Assembly (NCBI RefSeq): GCF_004337505.1 | Contig: NZ_SJZI01000052.1 | Coordinates: 124,001-188,000, forward strand | Source: Flaviaestuariibacter flavus | GTDB taxonomy: Bacteria > Bacteroidota > Bacteroidia > Chitinophagales > Chitinophagaceae | DNA length: 64,000 nt | Reading direction: 5' to 3' | Part shown: piece after piece, positions 1-9,112 of the stretch | Layout: each line of letters begins with the position of its first letter | Numbering within the stretch: position 1 is the first letter of the stretch | The notes under the pieces: model-generated | The model's input: only the letters and a program-made list of their open reading frames with translations | What the model was told of the DNA's origin: nothing | Databases searched by the model: none | Translations under genes and position numbers: made by a program

Positions 1-798
1 GCCCAGCCCGTTTTCATAAAAAATCGAGTTGCGCACCTTGAGTGTGGCGCCGCCCTCCGCACGAACCGTGTTGCTGGCATTGTGGAGGAAGGTGCAATGC
101 AGCACTTCGGGGCTGCCGCCGTTGATGGCGATCGCGCTCCCGGTCCAGTCGTTGCTGTTGGTTTTGGCAAATACGCAGTTGCGCACTTGGGGACTGCTGC
201 CCGTGGTAACAAGTGCTGCCTTGAAATGGTTCCGGAGAAAGATGATGTTTTCCAGCACAGCGTTACTGCCGTGCAGCGAAACACCGCCTTCGTTATTCCG
301 GATGATGAAGTTGCGCAGCGTTGCCTGGCTGGAACGAAGGGCGACGGGACCGGTGGTAATGGTGTCGCCGCCTTCGCAATCCTGCACCACGAAGCCGTCC
401 CATACGGTGCTGGCGTTGCTGCCTTGCCCATACAGGATGGTGGCGATGCGCTGGTGCGGGCTGGAGTTGCCGGTGATGCCGCTCAGGATCGAGGCATTGC
501 GGCGCCAGTCGCGGGCCTGCAGGGTGTCGGTGGCCGAATAGCCGCCCAGTACCACCGTGCCGTTGGGCATAAAAAAGCGTGAGGAAATAAAGATGCCCGG
601 GACATAGGTGCCGGCGGCCACGCGCACCGTGTCGCCCGCAAGGGCCACATTCAGGCCGGCTGTAAGGCTGGTGTAAGCGTGGAGCCAGGAGCTTCCGTTA
701 TTGTTCCCGGTGGCATTGGGACGGACGAAGATGGTGCGGGCCTGAACGTTCAGGAGCAGCAGGCAGCCAAGAAGGCTCGCCAGAATGCGGATTTTCAT
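1..798 (-). CDS. Right-handed beta-helix surface protein, N-terminal part (runs off window)
   Basis: The frame is open from the ATG at 798 to the window edge, so the C-terminus is missing. The protein starts with a signal peptide (MKIRILASLLGCLLLLNVQA) and then reads RTIFVRPNATGNNNGSSW...AYTSLTAGL, followed by turn-rich stretches such as TLRNFIIRNNEGG, VLENIIFLRNHFKAAL and VRNCVFAKTNSNDW. This N/G/I-rich ladder is typical of parallel beta-helix (pectate-lyase or Omp_M-like) repeats of secreted Bacteroidetes proteins, which often end in a T9SS sorting domain. Substrate is unknown and no catalytic residues can be assigned. The type call is fairly secure; the exact role is open. Confidence 0.7.
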   Translation of the reverse strand, partial: MKIRILASLLGCLLLLNVQARTIFVRPNATGNNNGSSWLHAYTSLTAGLNVALAGDTVRVAAGTYVPGIFISSRFFMPNGTVVLGGYSATDTLQARDWRRNASILSGITGNSSPHQRIATILYGQGSNASTVWDGFVVQDCEGGDTITTGPVALRSSQATLRNFIIRNNEGGVSLHGSNAVLENIIFLRNHFKAALVTTGSSPQVRNCVFAKTNSNDWTGSAIAINGGSPEVLHCTFLHNASNTVRAEGGATLKVRNSIFYENGLG

Positions 799-871
799 GC
801 AGTCAAGGTTGATACTGCTAAAATAACGCTTCCGGGGCCAAGTTGAGCTGCCTACGTAGAAATACGATAAC

Positions 872-1633
872 CTAGGCGGCCTGGGCCAGTTGTGTCTCGG
901 CGCGGGCGATCCGGATCACGCCGAAACGGGCCAGCATCCGGATAATCGGGTAGCAGGGGTCGAACTCGCCTTTGTTGGTGGCGAAGTTGGGACGCGAAGG
1001 ATGTACGTGGTGGTTGTTGTGATAACCTTCGCCGAACATCAGCCAGTCGATGCGGAACAGGTTCTTCGAGGTGTTGTCGGTCTCGAAGTTGACATGGCCG
1101 TATTTATGGGCGTACCAGTTGATCACCACACCATGCAGGGGGCCCATTATCGCGTGGATGGGCACCAGGAGCAGCCACCAGAGCGAGGGGGCAAACATCA
1201 CGTACAATGCCGTATAAATGCCGATCCAGAGCAGGCGGGAGAAGCCCGAGGAAGCAAAGCGGTCGAAACCGCGCCATTCCGGGATATTCTTTTTGAAGCG
1301 CTCTTCCACCGGCACTTTATCCTCGAGGATATTGGTGAAGATGGTCTTGGTGCGCCACATCATGGCAAACAGGTTTTTATCGTAGGCCGGGCTATGCGGG
1401 TCGAGCTCGGTATCGGTATAGGCATGGTGAATGCGGTGCATGATGCCATAGGCACGCGGGCTGAGGTAAGACGAGCCCTGTGTGAGCCACGTGAGCACAA
1501 AGAAAAAGCGCTCCCATCCTTTGCTCATCGTAAAAGAGCGGTGGGCGGCGTAACGGTGCAGGAAAAAGGTCTGTGTGAAAAGCGACAGGTACCAATGTGC
1601 AATAAACAAGAGAACAATAACAAGAACAGCCAT
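872..1633 (-). CDS. Acyl-CoA/fatty acid desaturase
   Basis: A 253-residue integral membrane di-iron desaturase that introduces a double bond into acyl chains. The three histidine clusters of the family are present in order: HRYAAH near residue 26, HRIHH near 66 and HNNHH near 205; four hydrophobic segments flank them, starting with MAVLVIVLLFIAHW at the N-terminus. The length is at the short end for stearoyl-CoA delta-9 type enzymes, and regiospecificity cannot be told from the sequence. It stands alone, divergent from the sugar dehydrogenase. The likely role is membrane fluidity adjustment. Confidence 0.9.
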   Translation of the reverse strand: MAVLVIVLLFIAHWYLSLFTQTFFLHRYAAHRSFTMSKGWERFFFVLTWLTQGSSYLSPRAYGIMHRIHHAYTDTELDPHSPAYDKNLFAMMWRTKTIFTNILEDKVPVEERFKKNIPEWRGFDRFASSGFSRLLWIGIYTALYVMFAPSLWWLLLVPIHAIMGPLHGVVINWYAHKYGHVNFETDNTSKNLFRIDWLMFGEGYHNNHHVHPSRPNFATNKGEFDPCYPIIRMLARFGVIRIARAETQLAQAA

Positions 1634-1888
1634 GAGCGATACTTAGATTTAATGAGTCTGACGCGCAAAGATCGGGTAAAAAGGCGTTTGCGACCCGATG
1701 AGCTGGGCGCATTAGCGTGGATTTAACGGCCCTGCCGGAAGGTTGGCGGTGCGCAAATGCACCCTTTTCGGAAGCGCATGCAGGTCGGGCCAGGGGCCGG
1801 TACTGGCTGTGAAGGCAAGTACAGCCCGTTTCCAGGCTGGCCGGGTCCTACTTTTGGCGAACCCATTTTTCACCCAAGACCTTACACC

Positions 1889-3127
1889 ATGACCCGTTTG
1901 TTTTTCCTGCTTTTCCCGGTATTGGCTGTCGCCTGCGGCAACAACACGGTAGCATCCGGCGGCTCCTCGTCGGGCTCCGGTACCAGCGACACCACCGGTG
2001 CACCGGTAGAAACCCGCAGCCCCAACACGGATTACCGCCCGGCATTCGCGGGGCAAACCCGTGTGCGCGGCGTACACACAGCTACTGCCTGGGAAGGGCG
2101 GGTGCTCAGCCGCGACCTGAAGCGCCCCTGGGGCATTGCCACGCTGCCCGATGGCCGGCTGCTGATCACCGAGAAGGGCGGCACCTTCCGCATCGCAAAG
2201 ACCGACGGGACGCTCAGCGGCGCTATCGGGGGGCTGCCCCCGGTGAATGCGTCCGGGCAGGGCGGGCTGCTCGGGCTGGCCATCGACCCCGAATTTGCCA
2301 GCAACCGCACGGTGTTCTGGGTATTCTCGGAGCACCTGCACGAAGGCAACCTGACGGCCGTGGCCCGGGGCAGGCTGTCGGCCGACGAGTCGCGGATCGA
2401 AGGCGCCACCGTCATCTACCGGGCCACGCCGGCATACAATGGCAACCTGCATTATGGCGGGCGCATCCTGGTGGACCGCCAGGGCTATCTTTTTATTAGC
2501 ACCGGCGAGCGCTCCGACCTCGTTACCCGGCCACAGGCGCAGCAGCTCAATTCGGCCCTGGGCAAGATCCTGCACATCACCAAAGACGGCAAGCCGGCAC
2601 CGGGCGGACCCTTTGCCGGCCGTGCCGACGCCCGTCCCGAGATCTGGTCCTACGGGCACCGCAACGTGCAGGGCCTGGCCTTTCATCCCGTCACTGGCGA
2701 CCTGTGGGAGAACGAGTTCGGGCCCCGCGGCGGCGACGAGCTCAACCGCATTGAGGCGGGAAAGAATTACGGCTGGCCGATCATCACCTACGGTTACGAA
2801 TACAGTGGTGCCCGCATCGGCGAAGCGCTGACCGGGAAAGCCGGGCTGGAGCAGCCGGTGTATTACTGGGACCCGGTGCTGTCGCCAAGCGGCATGACCT
2901 TTTACAGCGGCGCCGGCATTGGCGAGTGGAAGCACGACCTGTTTATCTGCGGCCTGAACAGCAACCACATTGCGCGCCTTGTTATCCGCGACAACCGTGT
3001 GACCGGGGAGGAGCGCCTCCTGCGGAGCGAGGGGCAGCGCTTTCGCGATATCACAGAAGGAAAGGACGGTGCGCTTTATGCCGTTACGGACGAGGGCAGG
3101 CTTTACCGCATCGCGAAAAAGGGTTAA
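1889..3127 (+). CDS. PQQ-dependent sugar dehydrogenase (GSDH/Asd family) lipoprotein
   Basis: The open frame begins at 1757, but the ATG at 1889 gives a proper lipoprotein signal (MTRLFFLLFPVLAVAC), so this start is chosen; the product has 412 residues. The six-bladed propeller motifs of glucose/sorbosone dehydrogenases are visible: RPWGIATLPDGRLLITEKGG near residue 80, GGLLGLAIDPEF near 125, NLHYGGRILVDRQGYLFIS near 186, IWSYGHRNVQGLAFHP near 250 and ENEFGPRGGDELN near 274. Members oxidise aldoses with PQQ and pass electrons to the respiratory chain from the periplasm. The lipidated cysteine should anchor it to a membrane. Substrate is not defined. It ends at a strong palindromic terminator shared with the convergent gene. 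Confidence 0.88.
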   Translation: MTRLFFLLFPVLAVACGNNTVASGGSSSGSGTSDTTGAPVETRSPNTDYRPAFAGQTRVRGVHTATAWEGRVLSRDLKRPWGIATLPDGRLLITEKGGTFRIAKTDGTLSGAIGGLPPVNASGQGGLLGLAIDPEFASNRTVFWVFSEHLHEGNLTAVARGRLSADESRIEGATVIYRATPAYNGNLHYGGRILVDRQGYLFISTGERSDLVTRPQAQQLNSALGKILHITKDGKPAPGGPFAGRADARPEIWSYGHRNVQGLAFHPVTGDLWENEFGPRGGDELNRIEAGKNYGWPIITYGYEYSGARIGEALTGKAGLEQPVYYWDPVLSPSGMTFYSGAGIGEWKHDLFICGLNSNHIARLVIRDNRVTGEERLLRSEGQRFRDITEGKDGALYAVTDEGRLYRIAKKG

Positions 3128-3141
3128 CCGTATAAATACGT

Positions 3142-3177
3142 AATCAAAAGGCGGCCGCATGCGGCCGCCTTTTGATT
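3142..3177. terminator. Bidirectional Rho-independent terminator
   Basis: A perfect 18-bp inverted repeat with no spacer: arm AATCAAAAGGCGGCCGCA and its complement, with an A-run on one flank and a T-run on the other. It lies between two convergent genes, so it can end transcription from both sides. Confidence 0.85.
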
Positions 3178-3191
3178 TTCAAATCGGCTTG

Positions 3192-6100
3192 TTAGTGAAC
3201 GATGCGGAAGCGCGCTTCGCTGCCGCGGCCCTGGAGCAGTATCAGGTACTCGCCTGCCGGCAACCCCGACAGCGGAAGGATGAGACTACGCTGGCCCGTG
3301 ATGTTTCTTATGAGAATTGTACAGCCATCAGCTGAAAGTAGCTTCAGGTGCTCCCATTTGTCTGAAAGACGCAGCCCGGACATATTGAGCTGCGTCCGCG
3401 CCGGCACGGGATACCACGAGATTCCGTATTCCGCGGCTGGTATGCCCGGGAGCGCGGTGGTGCTGCCAACGATGAAAGTGAGCGTATTGCTGTAAACCGT
3501 CGCCGGCGATGCGCAGGTCGCATTGCTGGTGACCCGGCAGCGCAGCCGGGCGCCGTTGACGGCGGGCGCATACGTGACCGACGCAGCCGTGGCTCCGCCT
3601 ATGTCGTGCCAGCCGGTCGCGCTCGTGCTGTCCGACCATTGGTAGGCCGGCGAAGTGCCGCCGTTGACCTGTGCGGCGCTGATGAGCGTGCTATTGCCCG
3701 GAGCCACCGTGGTGTTGCCGGTGATGGTGGCCGCCAGGGGCTGCGTTGGATTGATGGTCATTACGATCCGCAGGCTCGTGTCGCGCGAGTACGACGTGCA
3801 GCGAAACGAGTCGTTGTTCGTGATCTGCGCTTGGATGATGGCGCCGTTGCCCAGGCTGCTGGATGAAAATACGGGGCTGCCCGTGGAGACATAGTTGCCG
3901 TCGACAAACCATTGGATGAAGGGGTTGCTGCCCCAGTTGCTGCCGGAAGCGGTAAAGGTGACGTTGCTGCCCGAGCAGGCCGTAGTGGCGCTCGCGCTTA
4001 CCGTAACTGCCGGCACCGGGTAGGTCCGGAGAGCGAAACGGGTTCTGGCGCTGTAGCGGCTGCCGTCGACCAGGCAACGGAAGCGGGCGCCGCCCCAGGT
4101 CGCGGGGAAGCGGGTGATCGTAAGCGTCCTGGCGGCAGTGCCGGTAACGGTGGCGCTAGCCGGCACGTTCGCATAACCCGAACCGCTATCCACCTGCCAT
4201 TGGTAGCTCGTGCCGGTGAGGTCAGAAAGGAGTTCGGCATACCCGTTCACACACAGCTCGCGTTCGTCTACCCCGTTGAGGTTGTTGGTGAAGATCGAAA
4301 ACCGCTGCTCGGGCGAGGAAACGCCGATGTCGATATGGCCGTCCAGGTTGAAGTCGGCGGCGCAGATATCGTACATCGCGGTATTGTTCGGGTATGGTTC
4401 GGTGATGGAGACCGTCGGGTCGACGCTGATTTGTCCCGGGGTGGAAGTGTTGCGCACCAGGAACAGCGTGCGTCCGCCCCAGGAACAGACGGCCAGGTCA
4501 GGCTTGCTGTCGCCGCTCAGGTTCTCCACCAGGCCGCGGTTGAAGGAGCGGGCATCGTTGACGTGGAAAGCGCGCGCGAACGAAAGGGCACCGGCGGTGC
4601 TGGTGTTGCGGAAGATGGTGATGCTGTCCGACCCGTTCAGGATAATGTCTTTTTTTCCGTCGCCGTCGAAATCGGCGACGTTGATGGTGCGGCCGTTGCC
4701 GGTCCAGTCGTTGATGCCCGGCAGGTCCAGGCGGGTGGCGAAACCGATGTTTCCAGTCGTGCTGGTGTTGCGGAATACCGAAACCACCGTCACCAGGCTG
4801 TTATCGCTCATTACCACCACATCCGGCTTGCCGTCGCCGTCCATATCGTCCGTGGCGAGGCCTACGCCCGGCCCGGGAAGCACAAAGTTGCCCGGGGCGC
4901 CGAAGGAGATCCGGCCGGGGGCGCTGGTATTGCGCAGCACCGACAGCCTGGAGTCGCTGAAGCAGGCAATGGCCAGCTCCGGACGGCCGTCGCCATCCAG
5001 GTCGATGGCGTCGGTGCCGTGCGTGGAGGTAGGCGTGCCGAGGTTGAGCGGCTCGTCGAAGGCAATCGTTCCCGGCGTGCTGTTGTTCCGGAATACGAGA
5101 ACGGAGTCGGAATTGGTGGGCGAGATAAGGTCTTGCCGGCCGTCACCGTCCACGTCGCGCAGGTAGAGATCGCCGAAGTTGAAGGCCAGGCTTTTCCGGA
5201 TGAATACCGGCGGCGCGAAGTCGAAGTTGCCCCCGGTGCTGCGGTTCCGGTAAACGAACAGGGAGTCCGGTGACGACTTCAGGGTCAGCAGGTCGGGCTT
5301 TCCGTCGCCGTCCACGTCCCCGGCCGCGGCGCCCTTCGAGCCGATAGGGTAGGGGAAGCTGAAGCCGTAGGCATACCGGAAGGATTGTGTATTGAAATTG
5401 CTGCTGTCGGGGCGGGTCACGGCAAAGCGCTTTTCGGTACGGGTTTGTAGCCCGTTGAGGGTGTTGAGCACCGTGATCGGTCCGAAGGAGGCACTCACCG
5501 GTACCTGGCAAACGATCTGCGTAGCGGTGGCGGCGCTCACCGTGGCCTTCATGCCGCCGAAGTAAACGATGTTCCCCGCAGGCGTGGGCGCAAAATTATT
5601 GCCGGTGAGGGTGACCTGCGTGCCGACGGGGCCCGAGGCCGGGCTGAGGGCCGTAACAACCGGGGCGGCCGCCGATGGCGGCGCGATATAGGTAAAGCCC
5701 GGCGCGCTGATCGTCCCGTAGGCATTCACCAGCGATACGTTGCCGGAGCTGCCCCCGGCGACGATGGCATCGATGGTATTGTTGTTGAGTATCGTGAACG
5801 AGGTGGCGGACAGCCCTCCGAAGCGCACCGAGGTTACCGTGTTGAAGTTGTCGCCCTGGATCCGGACCCGTGTGCCGGTGCTTCCCGAGGCCGGGCTGAA
5901 AACGGTGATAAAGGGAATCGGCGGTACGTAGAAATACAGGATCTGCTGCAGGGTGTCGGCCTTCTGGCCGTTGCTCACGATCAGCTGCACGGTGTCGGAG
6001 CTCCGCGCCACGGCATGGCTGTAGGTGGTGTTGTACGAGGTGCTCACCTGCGTGCCGTTCACGATCCAGCGGCTGGTGTAAAAACGCTTCGAGTAATTCT

Positions 6101-7229
6101 GGAGCCGCACGATGCCCGTCGACAGCACGCCGAGGGTATCGGCAGTGAAGGCCGCGCGCGGCAAGGGCGTGCCGCCGCCGTTGGTGCTCAGCTGCAGGTG
6201 ATCGCGGCCGCCGCCCACCCAGAACTGCTGGGGCGTGAGGCATTGGACGTCGTTGTTGCCGTAGCCGAGGTAGGAGAAGTTGTTGTCGCGGGGCAGGGGT
6301 TCCCATACCTTGCCCGAGTCGCTGGTGCGGTACACATCGTACATATACAGGGCATAGCCGGTGCTGTCGTTGACGAACTCGAACTTGCCGCCGTGGAAGG
6401 GCGTCACCAGCTCGTTGTTCTGAAGCGTCCAGCTGCTGCCCCCGTTGCCGGTGTAATACACAAGCCCGTTCTGGTTGTAGTTGTACACGCTCATCCACCC
6501 CTTCTGGGCGGTCAGGAAATGAATGTACCCGAGCTTCGAGGTCGAGTTGTTGTTGTTGGGAATCGTGAGCGCGGAGAAGAATTGTCCCCCGTTGGTGCTC
6601 CGGAAGGCGCGGCTGTCGCCATACACCTTGTTGAAGGCGATAACGGTATTGGCATCGGGCGCTTCGAGGTGCTCGAGGTAAAGACCCGCCGTCACCTGCG
6701 CCGTGCTCCAGGTCTTGCCCCGGTCGGTGGAGCGCAGGATGCGGTCGGCGTCGACGGCAATGCCGGTGCTGCCGCCGCCGGGAAAGATCATGTCCATCAC
6801 CCCGGTGCGCAACTGGAAGTTGTTGAACTGCGAATGGTAAACAAGTTTGAAGGTGTTGCCCCCGTCGACCGAGTAAAGGATCGCCGGGACGAGGCCGTAG
6901 TCGCCATAAGCGATCACCGTATCCTGGCTGAAGGCATGCACCCCGTTGACCGTGAAGCCGAAGGTGAGGTTGACGGGATACCCGTTGAAATCTACGTTGG
7001 TCAGGGTGATGGGCTTGCGTACGAAGCTGTGTCCGCTGTCGGTGGTATACCCGATCCAGTCGGGCGCGCCCGACGAGGCGATATAACCTTTGGCGGGCCC
7101 GAAGAAGGAGAGCTTGGAGATGTTATTGTCGGTGGTGGACAGGTCAACATAAACCTGGCGGAGCTGGGCCGCCGCCGTCCCGGCCGCCATTACGAAAAGC
7201 AGCAGGAGGGCACTACGAAAAAAGCGCAT
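3192..7229 (-). CDS. Large T9SS-secreted protein with BNR, IPT/TIG, FG-GAP and sorting domains
   Basis: The frame opens at 7400, but the ATG at 7229 yields a clean signal peptide (MRFFRSALLLLFVMAAGTAAAQ), giving 1345 residues. Order of domains: Asp-box/BNR-like propeller at about 30-370 (RILRSTDRGKTW, GNGGSSW); two IPT/TIG domains near 441 and 525 (FSPASGSTGTRVRIQGDNF, LSPASGPVGTQVTLTGNNF); repeated FG-GAP/VCBS calcium-loop units at about 636-961 (DVDGDGKPDLL, DLDGDGRPELA, DFDGDGKKDII); Ig-like segments at about 990-1260; and a C-terminal type A sorting domain (WYPVPARTQLNMSG ... GLPAGEYLILL). It is therefore exported across the outer membrane and probably cell-surface attached or released. 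No catalytic site is recognised; adhesion or binding is an inference. Confidence 0.85.
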   Translation of the reverse strand: MRFFRSALLLLFVMAAGTAAAQLRQVYVDLSTTDNNISKLSFFGPAKGYIASSGAPDWIGYTTDSGHSFVRKPITLTNVDFNGYPVNLTFGFTVNGVHAFSQDTVIAYGDYGLVPAILYSVDGGNTFKLVYHSQFNNFQLRTGVMDMIFPGGGSTGIAVDADRILRSTDRGKTWSTAQVTAGLYLEHLEAPDANTVIAFNKVYGDSRAFRSTNGGQFFSALTIPNNNNSTSKLGYIHFLTAQKGWMSVYNYNQNGLVYYTGNGGSSWTLQNNELVTPFHGGKFEFVNDSTGYALYMYDVYRTSDSGKVWEPLPRDNNFSYLGYGNNDVQCLTPQQFWVGGGRDHLQLSTNGGGTPLPRAAFTADTLGVLSTGIVRLQNYSKRFYTSRWIVNGTQVSTSYNTTYSHAVARSSDTVQLIVSNGQKADTLQQILYFYVPPIPFITVFSPASGSTGTRVRIQGDNFNTVTSVRFGGLSATSFTILNNNTIDAIVAGGSSGNVSLVNAYGTISAPGFTYIAPPSAAAPVVTALSPASGPVGTQVTLTGNNFAPTPAGNIVYFGGMKATVSAATATQIVCQVPVSASFGPITVLNTLNGLQTRTEKRFAVTRPDSSNFNTQSFRYAYGFSFPYPIGSKGAAAGDVDGDGKPDLLTLKSSPDSLFVYRNRSTGGNFDFAPPVFIRKSLAFNFGDLYLRDVDGDGRQDLISPTNSDSVLVFRNNSTPGTIAFDEPLNLGTPTSTHGTDAIDLDGDGRPELAIACFSDSRLSVLRNTSAPGRISFGAPGNFVLPGPGVGLATDDMDGDGKPDVVVMSDNSLVTVVSVFRNTSTTGNIGFATRLDLPGINDWTGNGRTINVADFDGDGKKDIILNGSDSITIFRNTSTAGALSFARAFHVNDARSFNRGLVENLSGDSKPDLAVCSWGGRTLFLVRNTSTPGQISVDPTVSITEPYPNNTAMYDICAADFNLDGHIDIGVSSPEQRFSIFTNNLNGVDERELCVNGYAELLSDLTGTSYQWQVDSGSGYANVPASATVTGTAARTLTITRFPATWGGARFRCLVDGSRYSARTRFALRTYPVPAVTVSASATTACSGSNVTFTASGSNWGSNPFIQWFVDGNYVSTGSPVFSSSSLGNGAIIQAQITNNDSFRCTSYSRDTSLRIVMTINPTQPLAATITGNTTVAPGNSTLISAAQVNGGTSPAYQWSDSTSATGWHDIGGATAASVTYAPAVNGARLRCRVTSNATCASPATVYSNTLTFIVGSTTALPGIPAAEYGISWYPVPARTQLNMSGLRLSDKWEHLKLLSADGCTILIRNITGQRSLILPLSGLPAGEYLILLQGRGSEARFRIVH

Positions 7230-7535
7230 AAGGATTGTGTTTTGGTCAGCATCGTGCAGCTGGTCGTATAAAATTAAGGAATCGGGGCGAATGCCCCCAC
7301 TCCCGTACCCGGAAGCGGCAGTCCATACCGCCTCCTGCTCAACTAAGGCAGAAGCCCCTGGCCCCGGCGCGGCTATGTATACTGGAGCAGGGGCTGGCAC
7401 CGCCTGGAATGACGAACCGCAAGGAGCCTGGGCCGCCTGCTATACTGTGTTTTCCGGCGCCCTGATGGGAGCTTCGGAAGAGGCCATAGCCGCCTGATCG
7501 GGCAGATTTGCTATATTTAGCCAAATTATTGCATC
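7230..7535. promoter_or_regulatory. Divergent intergenic region with candidate -7 boxes
   Basis: This 306-bp gap separates the divergent starts at 7229 and 7536. On the minus strand TAATTTTA (7276-7269) and on the plus strand TATATTTA (7512-7519) each match seven of eight positions of the Bacteroidetes -7 consensus TAnnTTTG. I see no convincing -33 TTTG at the right distance for either. No coding potential of its own is apparent; the long open frames here are upstream extensions of the flanking genes. Confidence 0.35.
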
Positions 7536-8006
7536 ATGAAATCGCTTTCCAAGCTGGCGCTCCTGGCCCTTGCCCTGTATACCACCGGAGCCGTCCAGGC
7601 CCAGGGCACTGCCCGCAAAGCGGCCCCGCAGGCCGCCGCCGCTCCCGTAAAGAGCCCGGTTAAGAATTATTATGTGGTACAGCTCTGGAATCCTTCCGAG
7701 CCGCCCACTGCGCAGGACGAAGCCTCCCTCAACGCCATCCGCGCCGCCTATAAAGGCAAGAAGGTGGAAGTATTTTCGATGCGCTGGAGCAGCGAGCCTG
7801 AACTCCGCGGCATCCTCGGCAAGTTTTTCGGAAAGAACGTACAGGTGGACGCCGGCAACGAGCACAGCTTCGTACTCAACGGCGTTCCCTTCGACATGCA
7901 CAGCCTGAAGGCCACCCTGCTGATCGGCGACGATAAGCTGCTGGTGTCCAATGTCGGGAAGAGCGACGAGAGCATCAGCAACTACCTCAAGACCGCCGTT
8001 AAATAA
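7536..8006 (+). CDS. Secreted thioredoxin-fold-like protein lacking catalytic cysteines
   Basis: 156 residues with a signal peptide (MKSLSKLALLALALYTTGAVQAQ) followed by an Ala/Lys/Pro-rich linker. The core VVQLWNPSEPPTAQDEASLN aligns by eye with the TlpA/AhpC-TSA opening 'VVxFWATWCPPCRxELPxLN': strand, W, then the active-site loop, but with no cysteine. A later KATLLIGDDKLLVSNVG resembles the 'PTTFLID.DGKIV..HVG' strand pair. There is no cysteine in the whole protein, so thiol redox catalysis is excluded if the fold is right. The fold assignment is inference from motif spacing only; a hypothetical exported protein is the safe label. Followed by a strong terminator. Confidence 0.7.
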   Translation: MKSLSKLALLALALYTTGAVQAQGTARKAAPQAAAAPVKSPVKNYYVVQLWNPSEPPTAQDEASLNAIRAAYKGKKVEVFSMRWSSEPELRGILGKFFGKNVQVDAGNEHSFVLNGVPFDMHSLKATLLIGDDKLLVSNVGKSDESISNYLKTAVK

Positions 8007-8025
8007 TTGATCGGTTCCGTATTGC

Positions 8026-8050
8026 AGCCCCGCATCCGCGGGGCTTTTTT
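8026..8050 (+). terminator. Rho-independent terminator
   Basis: Stem AGCCCCG (8026-8032) pairs with CGGGGCT (8039-8045), followed by a T-run. It lies 19 bases after the stop of the preceding gene and insulates the toxin-antitoxin operon downstream. Confidence 0.85.
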
Positions 8051-8072
8051 GTGTGCCATCTCCCTGGCGACA

Positions 8073-8108
8073 TTTGGCACTATTTTTACGACATTTTTCC
8101 TAACTTTG
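8073..8108 (+). promoter_or_regulatory. Candidate promoter of the Xre-RES operon
   Basis: A perfect -7 box TAACTTTG (8101-8108) sits 15 bases upstream of the antitoxin ATG. A TTTG at 8073-8076 could be the -33 element, though the 24-base spacing is longer than the usual 19-21. The position just after a terminator supports an independent transcription unit. Confidence 0.55.
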
Positions 8109-8123
8109 GCGAAACGCACTGAT

Positions 8124-8615
8124 ATGGCACAACGTTCATCCGCGGGCCGGCGCAGCAAAGGAGCCTGGTATTCCCTGCTTCCGATCAAAGGCGGCAAGTC
8201 GCCGGCTGACGGCACCATCGCGCACCTGTCGGACGATGATAAGAACCTGCTGGCCATCATTGAGCTGGTGCGGGCGGGCGTATCGGTGCATGATTTCAAC
8301 GAGATCTCCAAGATCACCCCTTTTTCTCAGGCCGAGTGGGCGGGTTACCTGCAGGTGTCGGAGCGCACCATGCAGCGCAACCAGAAAGAGCAAAAGCCCT
8401 GGCCCGCCATTCAATCGGAACGCATTATCGAGCTGACGATGCTGTATCAATACGGTGTGTCGGTATTCGGCGACCAGGACGCGTTCAATACCTGGCTCGG
8501 TGAGCGCAATATCGCGCTCGGCGGTTATGTGCCGAAGGAATTGCTGGATACCAAATTCGGTGTCACCCTCGTTAAAGACGCACTCGGGCGCATCGAACAC
8601 GGCCTCTTCGCATGA
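8124..8615 (+). CDS. Antitoxin of the Xre/MbcA/ParS family
   Basis: The frame is open from 8007, but the ATG at 8124 follows a promoter-like box and starts where family similarity begins; product 163 residues. An N-terminal Xre-like helix-turn-helix region (FSQAEWAGYLQVSERTMQR, about residues 68-86) is followed by the C-terminal toxin-binding DUF2384 domain (GDQDAFNTWLGERNIALGG...PKELLDTKFG). Such proteins neutralise RES toxins and repress their own operon. The gene overlaps the toxin start by four bases (ATGA), indicating translational coupling. Confidence 0.9.
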   Translation: MAQRSSAGRRSKGAWYSLLPIKGGKSPADGTIAHLSDDDKNLLAIIELVRAGVSVHDFNEISKITPFSQAEWAGYLQVSERTMQRNQKEQKPWPAIQSERIIELTMLYQYGVSVFGDQDAFNTWLGERNIALGGYVPKELLDTKFGVTLVKDALGRIEHGLFA

Positions 8616-9073
8616 TCGTTTACCGCCTCAGCAAGGGTGCTTTCAAGAACGACCTTTCGGGTAAAGGCGCAGAGCTTTATGGCGGTCGCTGGAACAGCCG
8701 CGGAACGGCGCTCCTGTACACCGCTTCCTCGCGGGCGCTTTGCATGGCCGAACTCGCTGTAAACCTGCCCTATGGGATCGTGCCGAAAGATTACCACATG
8801 GTCACCATCCAGTTTCCCGACAAAGCGGCAATTCATGAAATCGACCCGGCGACGCTGCCCGCCGGGTGGAACGACTTCCCGCATGCCGACGCGACACAAC
8901 GGGTGGGAGACGCCTTTGCGCGCGAAGGCAGGTTCCTGGTGTTGCGCGTGCCATCAGCGGTGGTGGAAGGTGATTTCAACTACCTCCTCAACCCGGCGCA
9001 TACCGACTTCGGAAAAGTGATCGTAAAAGCCACGACGCCGTTCTCATTCGACAAGCGGCTGTTCCGGAGGTGA
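8612..9073 (+). CDS. RES-family toxin (NAD+ phosphorylase type)
   Basis: 153 residues. RES hallmarks are present: an early arginine (VYRLSKGAF), GGRWNSRGTALLYTASSRAL and an AELAVNL helix, carrying the R, Y and E/S positions typical of the active site; and FNYLLNPAHTDFGKV near the C-terminus where family members carry NP.H. Characterised homologues degrade or phosphorolyse NAD+ and stop growth. Overlaps the antitoxin by ATGA, so the pair forms a standard type II module. It looks intact. Confidence 0.9.
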   Translation: MIVYRLSKGAFKNDLSGKGAELYGGRWNSRGTALLYTASSRALCMAELAVNLPYGIVPKDYHMVTIQFPDKAAIHEIDPATLPAGWNDFPHADATQRVGDAFAREGRFLVLRVPSAVVEGDFNYLLNPAHTDFGKVIVKATTPFSFDKRLFRR

Positions 9074-9112
9074 CATCCGCACGGAGCGGTCCTCATTCTA
9101 TGCTAACCCAAA

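Noticed and set aside
1712-3160. 482-codon minus-strand frame over the sugar dehydrogenase
   Set aside because: No motif; the plus-strand gene has clear propeller motifs and a lipoprotein signal.
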